In this document: positions 1 to 10,235 of the stretch, in pieces
Layout of the letters: each line of letters begins with the position of its first letter
How positions within the stretch are numbered: position 1 is the stretch's first letter
From: Centroberyx gerrardi
Taxonomy: Eukaryota; Chordata; Actinopteri; Beryciformes; Berycidae
Direction of reading: 5' to 3'
NCBI RefSeq assembly: GCF_048128805.1
Contig: NC_136004.1
Span: 19,504,049-19,568,048, forward strand
DNA: 64,000 nt
Notes under the pieces: model-generated
What the model saw: the letters and a program-made list of their open reading frames with translations, nothing else
What the model was told of the DNA's origin: nothing
The model's database searches: none
Program-made: the position numbers and the translations under genes

Positions 1-1373
1 ACATGCAGGCACTTGAAATGTGGATTAGCTCTTGTACCAACATGATGCACATACAGGCTCTTTTCCTCTCCTCTCCATCAGAGGGTGAAATGACATGATA
101 CCTCTGATCCTGTTAGAGCTTAAAAACATTACATTAGGCCTCAGCAGTGCTCTCAATTTCTCTCAATTTCATCGCTCACTCCTTTCATTTGCCTAACCTC
201 AACCCACACATCAGGAAAAGGGTTTTTATAGAATGTTCTTTTCTACAAAAGCAACCACATACTGCCTCAAAAAAGGTAGAAAATGAACAGCATTAGATCT
301 GTATGAGTACATGACCTTCAAGTGGAACAATTCCAAGTCCAACAACTATTATACCCAGGATAAAAAAAAAAAGGAGCAGTTGTGTAAACGAGTGGCTATC
401 AAACTGGGGGACAGGACCCACAGGGGGTCGCGAGATAATGTTTGGGGGGTCGCGAAATGATTTATGGGATAAAAAAAAACATAATTCTATTATACAAATT
501 ATTATCATGTGTATGGTCATACCCAAAATGTCTATAAAACATTAAAAAAAATAAACATTGGACCCTGTCATCACGTGTACAAATCTGAAAAAAAGATCTC
601 CTAAAAATGGTCACCAGCAGCACAATCCAACAGAGAAATATCTTATCTAAAAGATTTATACTAGCAGTGACTCTGCACACAGGAAGTGAATGTATATCTC
701 CAGATTTATGGAGACTGGAGGGGAATAAAATTATAGTATCCCTGCATTACAGCCAATGCAAATGGCAGCAAGCAGCCATATTACAGAGCCCCCGCAGGAC
801 ACTACAGTAACTCATATGAAATGTACCTCAGTCCCTCCATCAATCCACCTCCCTGAATCAGTGTTGGAATTTAATGACAATTTGAGTATGCTCTATGTGT
901 GAGGGAAAAACAGACAGGGAGGATATGCTACCCTATGGATCATGGCTGTAATTAGGCATGTGCCAAAATCTTAACTGAACATTGCATTAATGTGCATATT
1001 AATTCACATTGGATGGCGTGAGTTCCTGCAATTTTTATTTATTTTTTATCGTATTTAATAGGGACAGATACAGTGTACATAGAGAATTGGATAACAATTT
1101 TCCCATGTAATTCATCACATAATTTATGGCTACTGCTAATTTCCAATGCTAGAGGGCCACACATCAGTGACGTATCAGGACTCAGCAGGATAATCCCAGT
1201 TATATCATTAAGTATCTTATACCCCATCTTCGCCTGATCATCTAGTTTGAGCATATTTACCACAGAGACAAAAACAAATCTGAAATCCATCATCATGTGT
1301 GGGGACGCAATGTGCTTTCAAAATTGGTGATTTTAAATCTTGTAGTGTGTTCCCAGCTGTGATTGCACTATTG
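1..1373. other. Intergenic; one hAT-like terminal fragment
   Basis: No gene is visible. Around 393-465 the sequence has the look of a hAT terminal region (a CTATCAAACTGGGGG-type start followed by two GGGGTCGCGA blocks), a pattern common at the ends of fish hAT elements. I found no matching opposite end, so it is a fragment or a diverged copy. The rest is AT-rich DNA with no recognisable signal. Confidence 0.4.
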
Positions 1374-1500
1374 TGAGAGAGAGAGAGAGGGAGAGAGAGA
1401 GAGACAGAGAGAGAAAGAGAGAGATGGAGAAAGAAAAAGAGAGAGAGAGAGATGGAGAAAGAGAGAGATGGAGAGAGAGAGGGAGAGAAAGAGAGAGACC
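1374..1500. repeat. (GA)n microsatellite, left side of the LINE
   Basis: Imperfect GA/GAAA tract of about 125 bp that runs directly into the 3' end of the LINE copy. The matching (GA)n tract on the other side of the LINE (3309-3420) suggests that the two were one tract before insertion. Confidence 0.85.
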
Positions 1501-3308
1501 ATTGACCTTTAACCTACCCTTTATTGGCACAAACGTTTCCAGTTAGAGATCAAAGACAAGACATTTCAAAGAATAAAAATGGGTAAAACCAAATCACACA
1601 TACATAAATACAACCCCCACCCCCCTATACACCCAAGTTTCTTTCAACGACATTGTACCATTAAACATGGAAACAGCAGAAAATACATAAATAAATACAT
1701 AAATAACAGCATTACTTGACTTAGCTTTGTCACCGGACTACACTCACTGCATAGAACATTTCCCAATCCCCAGTTTTCCACAAACTCATCCAAGTTGGAG
1801 GCCATTTTATAATATGCATACTCTATTTTTAAACGAGCTGCTACAAGTCCTCTGACCATGAGTTCAGGATCGACAGACCCCGCCCCTTTTATTTTATTCC
1901 TTCTTGTAAGCCAGATACTCATTTTAGCTTGACCTAACAAAAAGTTAAGAAGGCTAACCCGTCTGCGTTGTGGAGCACTATAGTTAGGACCAAAGATAAG
2001 ACCTGTTTCACTTAGCACTTCTCCAAAACCGGTGAACCATCGCTGTACTAAAGAAAAAAGCTGACTGAGTCTAGGGCATCTCAGCCAAAGATGCTCTAAA
2101 GTCTCCTCCTCCTGACAGAAAGGACAGCTGCTCCCTACCCTCGGATCTATATGTGCCACATGTCTGTTAGTAGCCACGGCCCCATGCACAATTCTCCACT
2201 GGAGATCCGCAGTGCGTTTCTCTATGGGAGGCTTGTACAGAGACCTCCAGCTGCGTCTAGGAGATGAGTCTGGTGCAAACACCGCCGACCACTTCGACTC
2301 TGGCAACCCGGCTAGAGAGCCTTCTTAGAAACATCAAGGAAGTTCTGTAACTCTGGTGTTCGAAAGGACAGAAGTGCTCCGTTCTCCTCCTCCTGCTCCT
2401 CCACTGCAGCAGAGACAGTCAGCTGTGGAAAGTCCAGCCGTCCCTCTGGCTGTCCGACAGCAGACTCTCTCCCTATGGCCTCCCTGAAACTGCCCGGAAG
2501 TGAACACATCACCTCATCCAGCAGTCTCTGCAGAAGGCGGATTGACTTAAAACCAGTCTCTTCACTTACGGTAGTGGCAGTCTTCCACTGACCCTCCGCT
2601 CTTAAGTTTGCCAGTTTAGTGAGTCCAGCTCTTATGAGGACTCTCTGCACACTGGCAGAGCTCAGGATCCTGGACTGCATGCAGGGGTTATAGAACAGAG
2701 GTTCTTCCCCGATGTGACCGTACAGAACTGAGCAGTGTCTCTTAGCCTTTAAAACTGTACTCCATGCACGTAGAACAGACAGAGTCTAAAACAGAGTAGT
2801 TTCCGATCGGTCTATTCCATCCACCTTGAGGAGAAAAAGGTGCTTATCGTAGCCCATGTTCCTCACTTTACGTAACAGTAGACACGCCATTTCAGTCCAC
2901 ACCTGCTCTTTCTGGTAGAGCAGACGCTGCACCGTTTGCAAGCGGAACCCTACAATGCGGCTGCGAAGGTCGATCAGTCCTTGACCACCCTCCGACACAG
3001 GTAGGTACAGGACAGCAGGTCTGGTCCAATGATATCCTGCCCAGAAGAACCTAACCAGCCTCTTCTGTATCTCCTTCACTAGTTCGTCAAGTGGCTCTAA
3101 AACAGTAAACTGGTGCCAGAGCATTGAAGCAGTCAGGTTATTCACAACCAGAACCCTCCCCCTGTAGGACAACTGGGGCAGGACCCAAGTCCAATGAGAC
3201 AACCGAGCACTTACCTTCTCTAAAAGTCCCTCCCAGTTCTTCCTCTGGAAACTACTAGTTCCCAAGAAAACACCTAAACATTTAAAGCCCTCCCTACTCC
3301 ATTCCAAA
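1501..3308 (-). mobile_element. 5'-truncated Tx1/L1-type LINE inside a (GA)n/(TC)n tract
   Basis: The minus strand carries the C-terminal half of a non-LTR retrotransposon ORF2. Three stretches are readable: 3307-2786 (post-RT region, with the GVFLG and SYRGRVLVVNNL motifs typical of L1/Tx1 elements), 2680-2312, and 2306-1644, which holds the cysteine motif CPFCQEEETLEHLWLRCPR characteristic of zf-RVT. The 3' end on the minus strand has AATAAAGGGTAGG followed at once by (TC)n. The 5' end breaks off abruptly at about 3308, also into (TC)n, so the RT core and endonuclease are missing. The reading frame is broken between the stretches, so the copy is dead. Clade assignment is by motif recognition only. 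Confidence 0.75.
1644..3307 (-). pseudogene. ORF2 C-terminal remnant of the Tx1/L1-type LINE
   Basis: Coding remains of the LINE above. In order on the minus strand they are a thumb/connection-like segment rich in Trp and Arg (3307-2786), a linker with an acidic run EEQEEENG (near 2400), and the zinc-knuckle zf-RVT region (about 2250-2080: CPFC then HLWLRC). Endonuclease and RT catalytic (YxDD) parts are not present, so the protein cannot be active. The frame changes at least twice along the copy. Confidence 0.7.
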
Positions 3309-3381
3309 CCAAAGAGAGAGAGGGAGGGACGGAGAGAGAGAGATGGAGAAAGGGGGGGGGGGGGGGGAGAGAGGGAGAGAG

Positions 3382-3420
<39 letters not shown>
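3309..3420. repeat. (GA)n tract with a poly-G run, right side of the LINE
   Basis: About 110 bp of GA-rich repeat containing a run of about 17 G near 3352-3368. It joins the truncated 5' end of the LINE directly, mirroring the tract at 1374-1500. Confidence 0.85.
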
Positions 3421-3567
3421 ATTGCTTGACATTTTGTCTGACTATCTGTTCAGAGAAAATAACCCCCCCCCCCTGTAGAGCACCACTGTGTTACAACTTT
3501 CTGGGGAGAACTCTGTGAGTTATATGCTAAAGAAGATGATGAGCTGCCTATGATTATGGAGACTGTT

Positions 3568-3880
3568 TTAATAGAGAGGAGACGAACCAGTCCAGAGCAG
3601 GGCGAGTGATACCACCCAGTGCTTAAGGCGTTCAATTAAAATTGGGTGATCCACAGTATCAAAAGCCACACTGAGGTCTAAAAGGATTAAAATTGAGCAA
3701 TCTCCTGTATCCGCTGTTAAAAGAAGGTCATTACTTACTTTAAGAAGTGCTATCGCTGTGCTATAGTAGAGCTCTAAAACCAGACTGAAACTTCTCAAAT
3801 AGATTGTTGCAGTTTAAAAGGAAAATCAGATGGTTAAAAACTTTCTCTAAAGCCTTTGATAAAACTGCAGTTTAGAGATG
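3568..3880 (-). mobile_element. L2/CR1-like LINE reverse-transcriptase fragment
   Basis: The minus strand encodes part of an RT domain with the motif LLDLSVAFDTVDH (RT motif A type, Asp in FDTVDH) preceded by a NDLLLTADTGDCS-like segment. Both are typical of fish L2/CR1-group LINEs. Only about 300 bp survive and there is no downstream YxDD block, so this is a short relic. Confidence 0.65.
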
Positions 3881-4108
3881 GGTCTGTGGATGCACACACA
3901 AACATTCACATTCACAGAGAGAGATAAAAAAGACACATAAATTTCACGAACGTCTACTACATAAGACAACTGTTAGTATGACACAAAGGAACATCACGGT
4001 GGAAGTTCATTTATCACCTTCCACATCCCGTATTTTAACTCTGAATTTGTTGGGGAAATCCATCCAAGTACAGATTTCACAGATGTTACTCCAGGACAAA
4101 TGTTACTA

Positions 4109-4410
4109 CATTGATCTTGGACAGTTGATTAAATATTTGTGAACAACAAACATCAACTCTCTCCCAAAACTCGATTTCAGATTTCTTTCTTTAAATCCCA
4201 AATTTCTTTGTTTCATATTAGAGCGAACAGTGCAATAGCAGAAAATGTACCCATTTCCCAGGAAAAACACCTTGAGTACAGTCCCAATGTCAACGAAATT
4301 GGTTTCCATTTCATTGTCACTGGAGCAGAAAGTGTCACTTGATTCCTCTCATTTTTAACTTTGAGGTAGCCTTATTCATGTACATAATTAGAAACTGTCC
4401 AAGATCAATG
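4109..4410. mobile_element. 302-bp element with perfect 18-bp inverted ends
   Basis: The left end CATTGATCTTGGACAGTT (4109-4126) is repeated exactly in inverse at 4393-4410. The interior is AT-rich and has no convincing ORF. Size and structure fit a MITE. I see no clear target-site duplication and cannot name the superfamily. Confidence 0.5.
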
Positions 4411-6916
4411 AAATAAATGAATTCTGTTTTGGAGTGAAATCTGGCTTGAAAAAAGAACCTCCGGGAGTATTGGTGTTACAATGAGTGCCAGGCAGGTGTG
4501 ATACAGAGCTCAGACATGCCTAGCTGGGCGTAAAAAGGCTATAAATTGTGCCTGTACTTTATGAGTAGAAGTTTTAATTGCTGCATGCAAGAGAGATCAG
4601 TATTTGCAGACAGCTTAAATGGCTAACAGGCATCTCATTTTGGCCAGGGTCTGCCAGCCTGTCTGTCTGGGTTTCTCTCCAAAAGCCTAGGCTAAGTCTT
4701 TAGTCTCTTATTTTCTGTCTTTGTGTCTGTCTTCACCTTGCCAAAATATATCACAGCTGCTACTGTACAACTGACAGACTGCCATGTTTGTGAAGCGATT
4801 AGGATTGCCACCACATGCATTTGCATCATCTTGGGGATCTGTACTGAATCTTCAGGAGTTATACCGCTGGTCTGTCTGTCTCTTCTCTACTGCTGTGTCA
4901 GATGTCAGCAGCAGCCCCAAATAAAGAACTCTAGGCCAAAACTAAATATTATCAGAGCTGAAACAGAGAGAGAGACAAACAGAGAGAGCGTAGACTGTGG
5001 GTCGGGAACCCTATGAATTACCTGCATCTGCAGATTGTCCTAATCCTCTCGAAGCACACCAAGACATTCTGCTAGCAATCAAACACCCCAGACGTATGTG
5101 TGCATGCATGTATGTGTGAGTGAGTTTTCATCCTTTATGTACTAGGACGGTGCTCAGCTCAAGGTAAATCTTGACATTTGTAGTTTTACTTCTATTTAAA
5201 AGAGAAACTGAAAAGTTAGATCCTCGTTTTTCATAGCCCCTTAAGACCATGAAAGTTGGGTTCAAGGCTCAAAACTTTTGGCAGAGTTTCCCTTTCAATG
5301 CAATTTCTGTCAGTCAAGCTGAAACTGCTACAAAAGGAGACAGAGTTCAGACATCTGGTGATATGAGGAAATTGTTCACTCTCATGCACAATGGTACATC
5401 ATGTCCCTTTCACAGCTTATCATTTTTTCTCTCCTCCATCCCTCTCATCAGTCCAACGCAATTTTCCATGACACAATATTCCACTAGCAGGCCCTTTTAA
5501 AGCATGGCTAGTTCCAGCAGAAGTATATTAGGAATGGAGGGAGGGGTGAAGGCACATGGACTGTAAGATCTCTTAGATGAGCTCTGTCAGGACAGGCCTC
5601 AGTGTGTCCAGTATAAAATCAGTCTATGTTCTTCCCAGCCCGTCCAACCTCTTCCGTAGCAAGTCACCATCATATAGGGTTGGAAATTGATATGATTTTA
5701 AATCAATGTTGATTCCTTAACGATTCTTAATGATCCAATTCCTTAACAATTCCCGTATCTGTTCATCTTCTGATTTTAATATGGTAATCCCTGATTGTAA
5801 TATAGCAATATTAAAATCTGATTTGTGAAATCAAGTGACCACTAATGTGACAACTGCTGCTATGCTCTACTGAAAGCATGCCATGTAGTTTTGCTGGCTA
5901 GCAAGGTAATATGAAAGTCTCAAAGGCAGTGCTTAGAGCTAAAAGTAGTAGCGCCTGTCCCTCAATATTTCTGTAAACTCTAACTTCCATGTGACAAGTG
6001 GCTCTCATTCCCTTTCCTTCTTAAAAAACAGCTACCAGTAAGTTAGCAAGCCCAGCACACAACTGTTGGCCATATCTAAATCACCTCTACCGTAAAATGA
6101 AAATGGTAAAACTGCTGCTCATTTGTGCTGACCAACACAATAATCACTTATTTCCTGATTATGTGTAACTGCTGATAAAGCTAAACGACACCATTTCAAA
6201 ATATTGACTGTAGCCTAAAGACAGAGCGATATTAGAAGTGAATGTTGCTGCTTCGTATGCTATAGTAGGCTACTTTGGTTTTTTACGCACAACGCTTGTA
6301 GGTACACACAAATGCAGTCATACAAAGTAATTCATATCGGGAAATCTAACAGGTAATAAAAAGCGAAGATGAATTGTGATCGAATTTAGGGCATACTACA
6401 TTGATGCATCTCTGTAAAGTCATTTAATTAAACATGAAAGCCTTTCTGAAGCTTACCGTGTGAGTGTGTGTGTAATCCAAGCTATCTGGTATCATCCAGC
6501 AGCAGACTCGCAGAAGCCCCTGGCATGAGAAAGCCCCTGACGCGCCGTGACCTATGGAGGAATTATTTGGATTAAATTAAATAAATATATACATACACCC
6601 CTGAGTACCCCTGTTATACTGTATGAATCTGTTTGATTCTTTCATTTGAGCTGTAGCACGCTGTTACGGCAGCATGTTAAAAGATAAAACCCACCAGCGG
6701 GATCTAGGAGTTTAAAAGTTTTTTTGTTGTCATTTATTTTGGATTAATATATTTTATTTGTTCTACATATTAGATGTAATATATTCGTTTTCTTGGTGTT
6801 ACTTTGATATTCAATTTAATTTGTGAATAAATTCCAAAGTTTTACATTTCATTCAGTGCATTAATGCAAGCCTATGTTGAAAAATATAAAATAAAATAAA
6901 TATTGGCCGTTTAATC
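4411..6916. other. Intergenic; nothing firm
   Basis: AT-rich DNA without a recognisable gene. At 5677-5760 a block beginning TAGGGTTGGAAATTGATA, with repeated GATTCCTTAACGATT phrases, resembles the ends of fish hAT elements, but no partner end was found. The ORFs at 4723-5016 and 5249-5500 have no family features. Confidence 0.4.
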
Positions 6917-8287
6917 CGTTATTGCGAGGTATTCAACCGCGTGCCATTGAGGGGTGAGAGTATGCAGGTTTTCATTCCAACCAAAGACTACACCAGAGCC
7001 CTGTTCCATAAAGCAGAGTTTACCAAATAAGCCAGGCTTCTTTCGGTTAGTCTGACTCATTTTCAGTTGATTCGGTTCCATAAAGCAAATTCAACATAGT
7101 TCAAGCTCAGTTACTATGGCAACTTATGCTGGGAAAGTAACCTGGTCCGGGGCAGGCTAACTGTCAGGCTAAGCCTGAGTTGTTGCTTAACCAGAGTTCC
7201 TGTAACACTGACCCGACGGGAAAGCCATGATTTTACCACTGACTTTCTGGCGTGCTGCCATATTATTTTACTTTATTAACCACTATCAGTCAAAAAATTA
7301 AAGTTAATAGAAAATCAACTTAAATAAATAATAAATAATAAATTAAATTAATTATACAATGATATAAACCTACGTGTTTAATTATATGGTATGTGATATC
7401 AAACATTTAAGCTTATGCTACATAAAATATGTCTCAATGTAAATTACCCCAATAGAATGACAATAGCTACATAAATAGTTAACAGTACAACTGCAAAAAA
7501 TTATATTGACCAGAAATATAGTATCTAAATCCATATGCCTCTATCCTCTATTTGCCTGATAGGAAACCATGTTTAAAAATGTATTGGTTAATGTATTGGT
7601 TAATACATCTAAAACAATGTCAAAAAGTAAACTTAGATGTGTTTAGTGGGTGTATGGTTTTTCAATCAATTCAGTAAAGGTCTATAAATAAGGACCTCAA
7701 CCCATGTGTCGTTCTTTGTCAGTCATGGCGTGTCCTTTCATTGATGAGTACTAGGTGGCATGGATTCAGACGCTGTTCCCCCCTCTATTCCCTCAATGAC
7801 TGGCCTCCCCTTGTTCAGTTCCAAGGCCAGCTCCTCTGCAGGAGTTAAGTGTGCTGGTGGTGGCCCTCACCCGGTGCCAGCAACATCACTCTTCTTTTTT
7901 GCAGCTGCAATTAATAAACATCATGAGATTGGACAGTTCTAGCATCAAGCTGATTATGCTTAAGTGCTTATATAGCCTATAGGCATACTTACCATTCTGA
8001 ACAATATTTTTATATTTAGTTTTCACCTGCTGCCACGTTCTTTTCTCCCCACTCAAGTTGTTGCTGATTAAAAGTGCCCCCCCAATAAAAAAGTTTAATT
8101 GTTGAAATCATTCATCAAATATACATAATATATACGTATATATTAAACGAGTGAACATGTATACATTTGCAGCCTTGAGGTTTAATATCTATGTATTCTT
8201 GTATAAGATATTTTAATAACCTACAGGTTTTCTGTTCTAACTGTTTGAATGTATTGTGCCCAAGATTTAATTTGGTTGTATCAAAAT

Positions 8288-8897
8288 TAGGGGTGGGCGA
8301 TATGGCCCTAAAATAATATCACGATATTTCAGGGTATTTCTGCGATAACAATATTCTTGATGATATGACAAAATACTGAAAAATATTTTATTATTAATTT
8401 CAAGAACATACAATTGCAACAAAATAAGTGTTACAGTTTTATATGTCAGCATAAACGTAACAGTTTGCCTTCAAATATTCAGCAAAAACAAAAATTATCT
8501 CAGTTATTTTGTCTGCTTGGTTTTGAACTCACAGTAGCTGTTGAGCTCTCCTTGTGGGATTTTTGGCTCTCCTCGTACTGAACCGGGTGCTTCTGCTTGA
8601 GGTGGTGAAATAAGTTTGATGTATTGCCCCCTTTTGTTGTTGCAGTCTTCTTGCACTGCTTACATATTACCGTGGTTTGTTGTACATCTGCTCTTTTGTA
8701 ACCAAACCACTTCCACACTACTGAAGTCGCTCCCCTTTTTGGAATTAACTCCTTCACCGTGGAGCCGCTTTCAGCCATGCTTGTTGTTGCTGTGCGTAAA
8801 GTTACGCACGTAACGTATTATCACGATATTAATTTTTTTTATCATATTAAAAATGATACCGGTATTATCATGAACGATACGATATGGCACACCCCTA
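8288..8897 (-). mobile_element. 610-bp hAT-type element carrying a BED-finger ORF
   Basis: Starts TAGGGGTGGGCGATATGG and ends with the imperfect inverse (…GGCACACCCCTA). The flanking 8-mers ATCAAAAT (8280-8287) and GTCAAAAT (8898-8905) fit an 8-bp hAT duplication with one change. It is inserted in intron 1 of the Harbinger ORF1. It contains a BED zinc-finger ORF but no dimerisation or catalytic domain. Confidence 0.65.
8500..8778 (-). CDS. BED zinc-finger protein fragment of a hAT transposon
   Basis: A 92-residue open frame starting MAESGSTVKELIPKRG. Residues about 20-65 form a BED finger: aromatic start VVWKWFGY, CKQC cysteine pair, then the histidine pair in LFHHLKQKH. In ZBED/hAT transposases this domain binds the transposon ends, and it is normally followed by a 500-600-residue catalytic region, absent here. 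The frame ends soon after a Ser/Lys-rich tail (SKPSRQNN). It may be the first exon left behind by internal deletion of a larger element. Whether it is ever translated cannot be told from the sequence. Confidence 0.6.
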   Translation of the reverse strand: MAESGSTVKELIPKRGATSVVWKWFGYKRADVQQTTVICKQCKKTATTKGGNTSNLFHHLKQKHPVQYEESQKSHKESSTATVSSKPSRQNN

Positions 8898-9629
8898 GTC
8901 AAAATATTTTATTACATTTTAACTTATTTGCTACTTACGCATTCAATCGATCAGCAATTTCTTGCCAGGCTTTCTCTCTTGTTTTGTTTATGGCAGCTGT
9001 ATTACCTTTTTTGGTTATTATATGTTTCATTTCTTCATATATTTCTACTAATAAGCGCTGCTCGGTGGCCGTGAACATCGCCGCTCTCTCTTTACCGTTG
9101 CTTTTTGCCATGGTGTATCGATTTGATCCTTGTTCGACCTCTCGGGCTGCTTAAGAATGGCGTGCACACGCAATTATCTTGAATACTTGAACCTGTCTCG
9201 AATTAGTCTGATTGCGTGAACTTGAATTGACCTTTATGGAACCGCTTTAGCCCCGACTGATTTGTTAGGTTCATTCAAGTCAGGTTTTGGACTTTGATCC
9301 CCACTTTTCTTAGCGCGCTTTATGGAACGGGCCCCAGGTGTTTTCACTGATTAATACACCTTCAACCAGAGAGGAGGAACTAATCAGTGAAATCACCTGA
9401 TGTAGGCTTGGTTTGAATGAAAACCTACAGATTCGGGAGCCTCCATGGCACACGGTCGAATATTCCTGGGTTATTGCCTTTTTTTCCTGTCCAAAATACT
9501 GTTGTTATATTGGCCTTTACAAATCCACTGTCGGTTGACCTCTATTATGCTGTATTTAAAAAAATAATAAAAAGGGACAGGGAAAAAACAACACAAAAAA
9601 GCAATTAGATAACGGGACTGGATATGGCA

Positions 9630-10160
9630 AATGTGTTTCGGTCCAGTCAGTTCTGGAAACACTGGAACCTGTTCCTCAGTGGTATCAGGTTTCAGTTCCC
9701 AACCCCATCATCATGCCCCCCTGTGCCTCAGGAGAGGAATGTCAGAGTACATCCTCAGCTGTTGCCCAAAAGCCCTAAGAGAGGGATGCCATCGTTGGCA
9801 TCTCAACCAGGCACTGAAAGCTGCAGACACCATCTGCAGAGGCATTACCCAAGTGCAAGCCCATCTGTCTAACAAGGCAGACCATGGCTTTCATCAAAGC
9901 AGGAGAGAAGCCGGAGCCCTACATGAGCGTGACAGAAGAGCTTCTCAGAAAAGCACAAGACTAGCAGCTGGAAGTTTACCTTGGGAGAAGTTTGATTTCC
10001 AGAAACCATTACAAGAACCACACTTAGGCCAGATATTGTGATGCTGTCTGAAGCATCAATGTCACGCTTGAGTTGACTATTCCCAAGGAGCACAGGATGG
10101 AGGAGGCCAATGAGCGGAAAAGGGCCAAATATGAAGACTTAGTGGACGAGTGTTGCAGGC
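9630..10160 (+). mobile_element. Degraded retroelement-like coding relic, family uncertain
   Basis: The stretch keeps phrases seen in retroelement polyproteins of fish, such as ILSCCPKALREGCHRWHLNQ and the charged LTIPKEHRMEEANERKRAKYEDLV, but in a decayed state. There are no terminal repeats and no complete domain. I treat it as a fossil fragment with several breaks and do not assign a family. Confidence 0.35.
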
Positions 10161-10161
10161 A

Positions 10162-10235
10162 GGGATGGTGTACACCAGGGGCATTCAACCATGTGCCATG
10201 GAGGGCCGAGTGTATGCAGATTTTCATTCCAACCA
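10162..10235 (+). mobile_element. Partial second copy of the outer hAT-type MITE
   Basis: The block CCAGGGGCATTCAACCATG through GATTTTCATTCCAACCAAAG matches the left end of the element at 6925. Only one end is present. It is the better-preserved copy of the end sequence and shows the CAGGGG start expected of hAT elements. Confidence 0.6.

Larger units (their letters stand above)
7738..9111 (-). pseudogene. Harbinger ORF1: Myb/SANT-like DNA-binding protein, spliced, broken
   Basis: Three exons read on the minus strand with consistent phase: 8939-9111 (starts MAKSNGKERAAMFTATEQR; ends before GTAAGT), 7993-8063 (GEKRTWQQVKTKYKNIVQN; ends before GTAAGT) and 7738-7904. Exons 1-2 give a Myb/SANT-like fold signature with the tryptophans in EKAWQEIADRL and RTWQQVKTKYKN. 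Exon 3 holds the PPPAHLTPAEELAL segment often found after this domain in transposon-derived proteins. One in-frame TGA (7867-7869) interrupts exon 3, so the copy is dead. The foreign hAT insertion lies in intron 1. In Harbinger elements this protein is the partner of the transposase; the role here is inferred from that family. Confidence 0.6.
6997..9334 (-). mobile_element. PIF/Harbinger-like DNA transposon with Myb-like ORF
   Basis: The inverted ends are AGCCCTGTTCCATAAAGC (left) and GGGCCCGTTCCATAAAGC (read inward from the right end). The flanks give a 3-bp duplication CAG (6994-6996 and 9335-9337). A 3-bp duplication and a Myb/SANT-type ORF (next entry) are marks of PIF/Harbinger. No transposase reading frame is left, so the copy is non-autonomous or internally deleted. 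It has inserted into the middle of the outer MITE and was itself hit by the element at 8288-8897. Confidence 0.65.
6925..9468. mobile_element. Outer hAT-type MITE, split by a later insertion
   Basis: The two ends are inverted copies of one another: left 6925-6993 (CGAGGTATTCAACC, then GCAGGTTTTCATTCCAACC) and right 9338-9468 (inverse of CAGGAATATTCGACC, then TAGGTTTTCATTCAAACC). The flanks carry an 8-bp duplication with one mismatch, CGTTATTG (6917-6924) and GGTTATTG (9469-9476), as expected for hAT. Without the insertion at 6997-9334 the element would be about 200 bp. A second, partial copy lies at 10162-10235. Confidence 0.7.
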
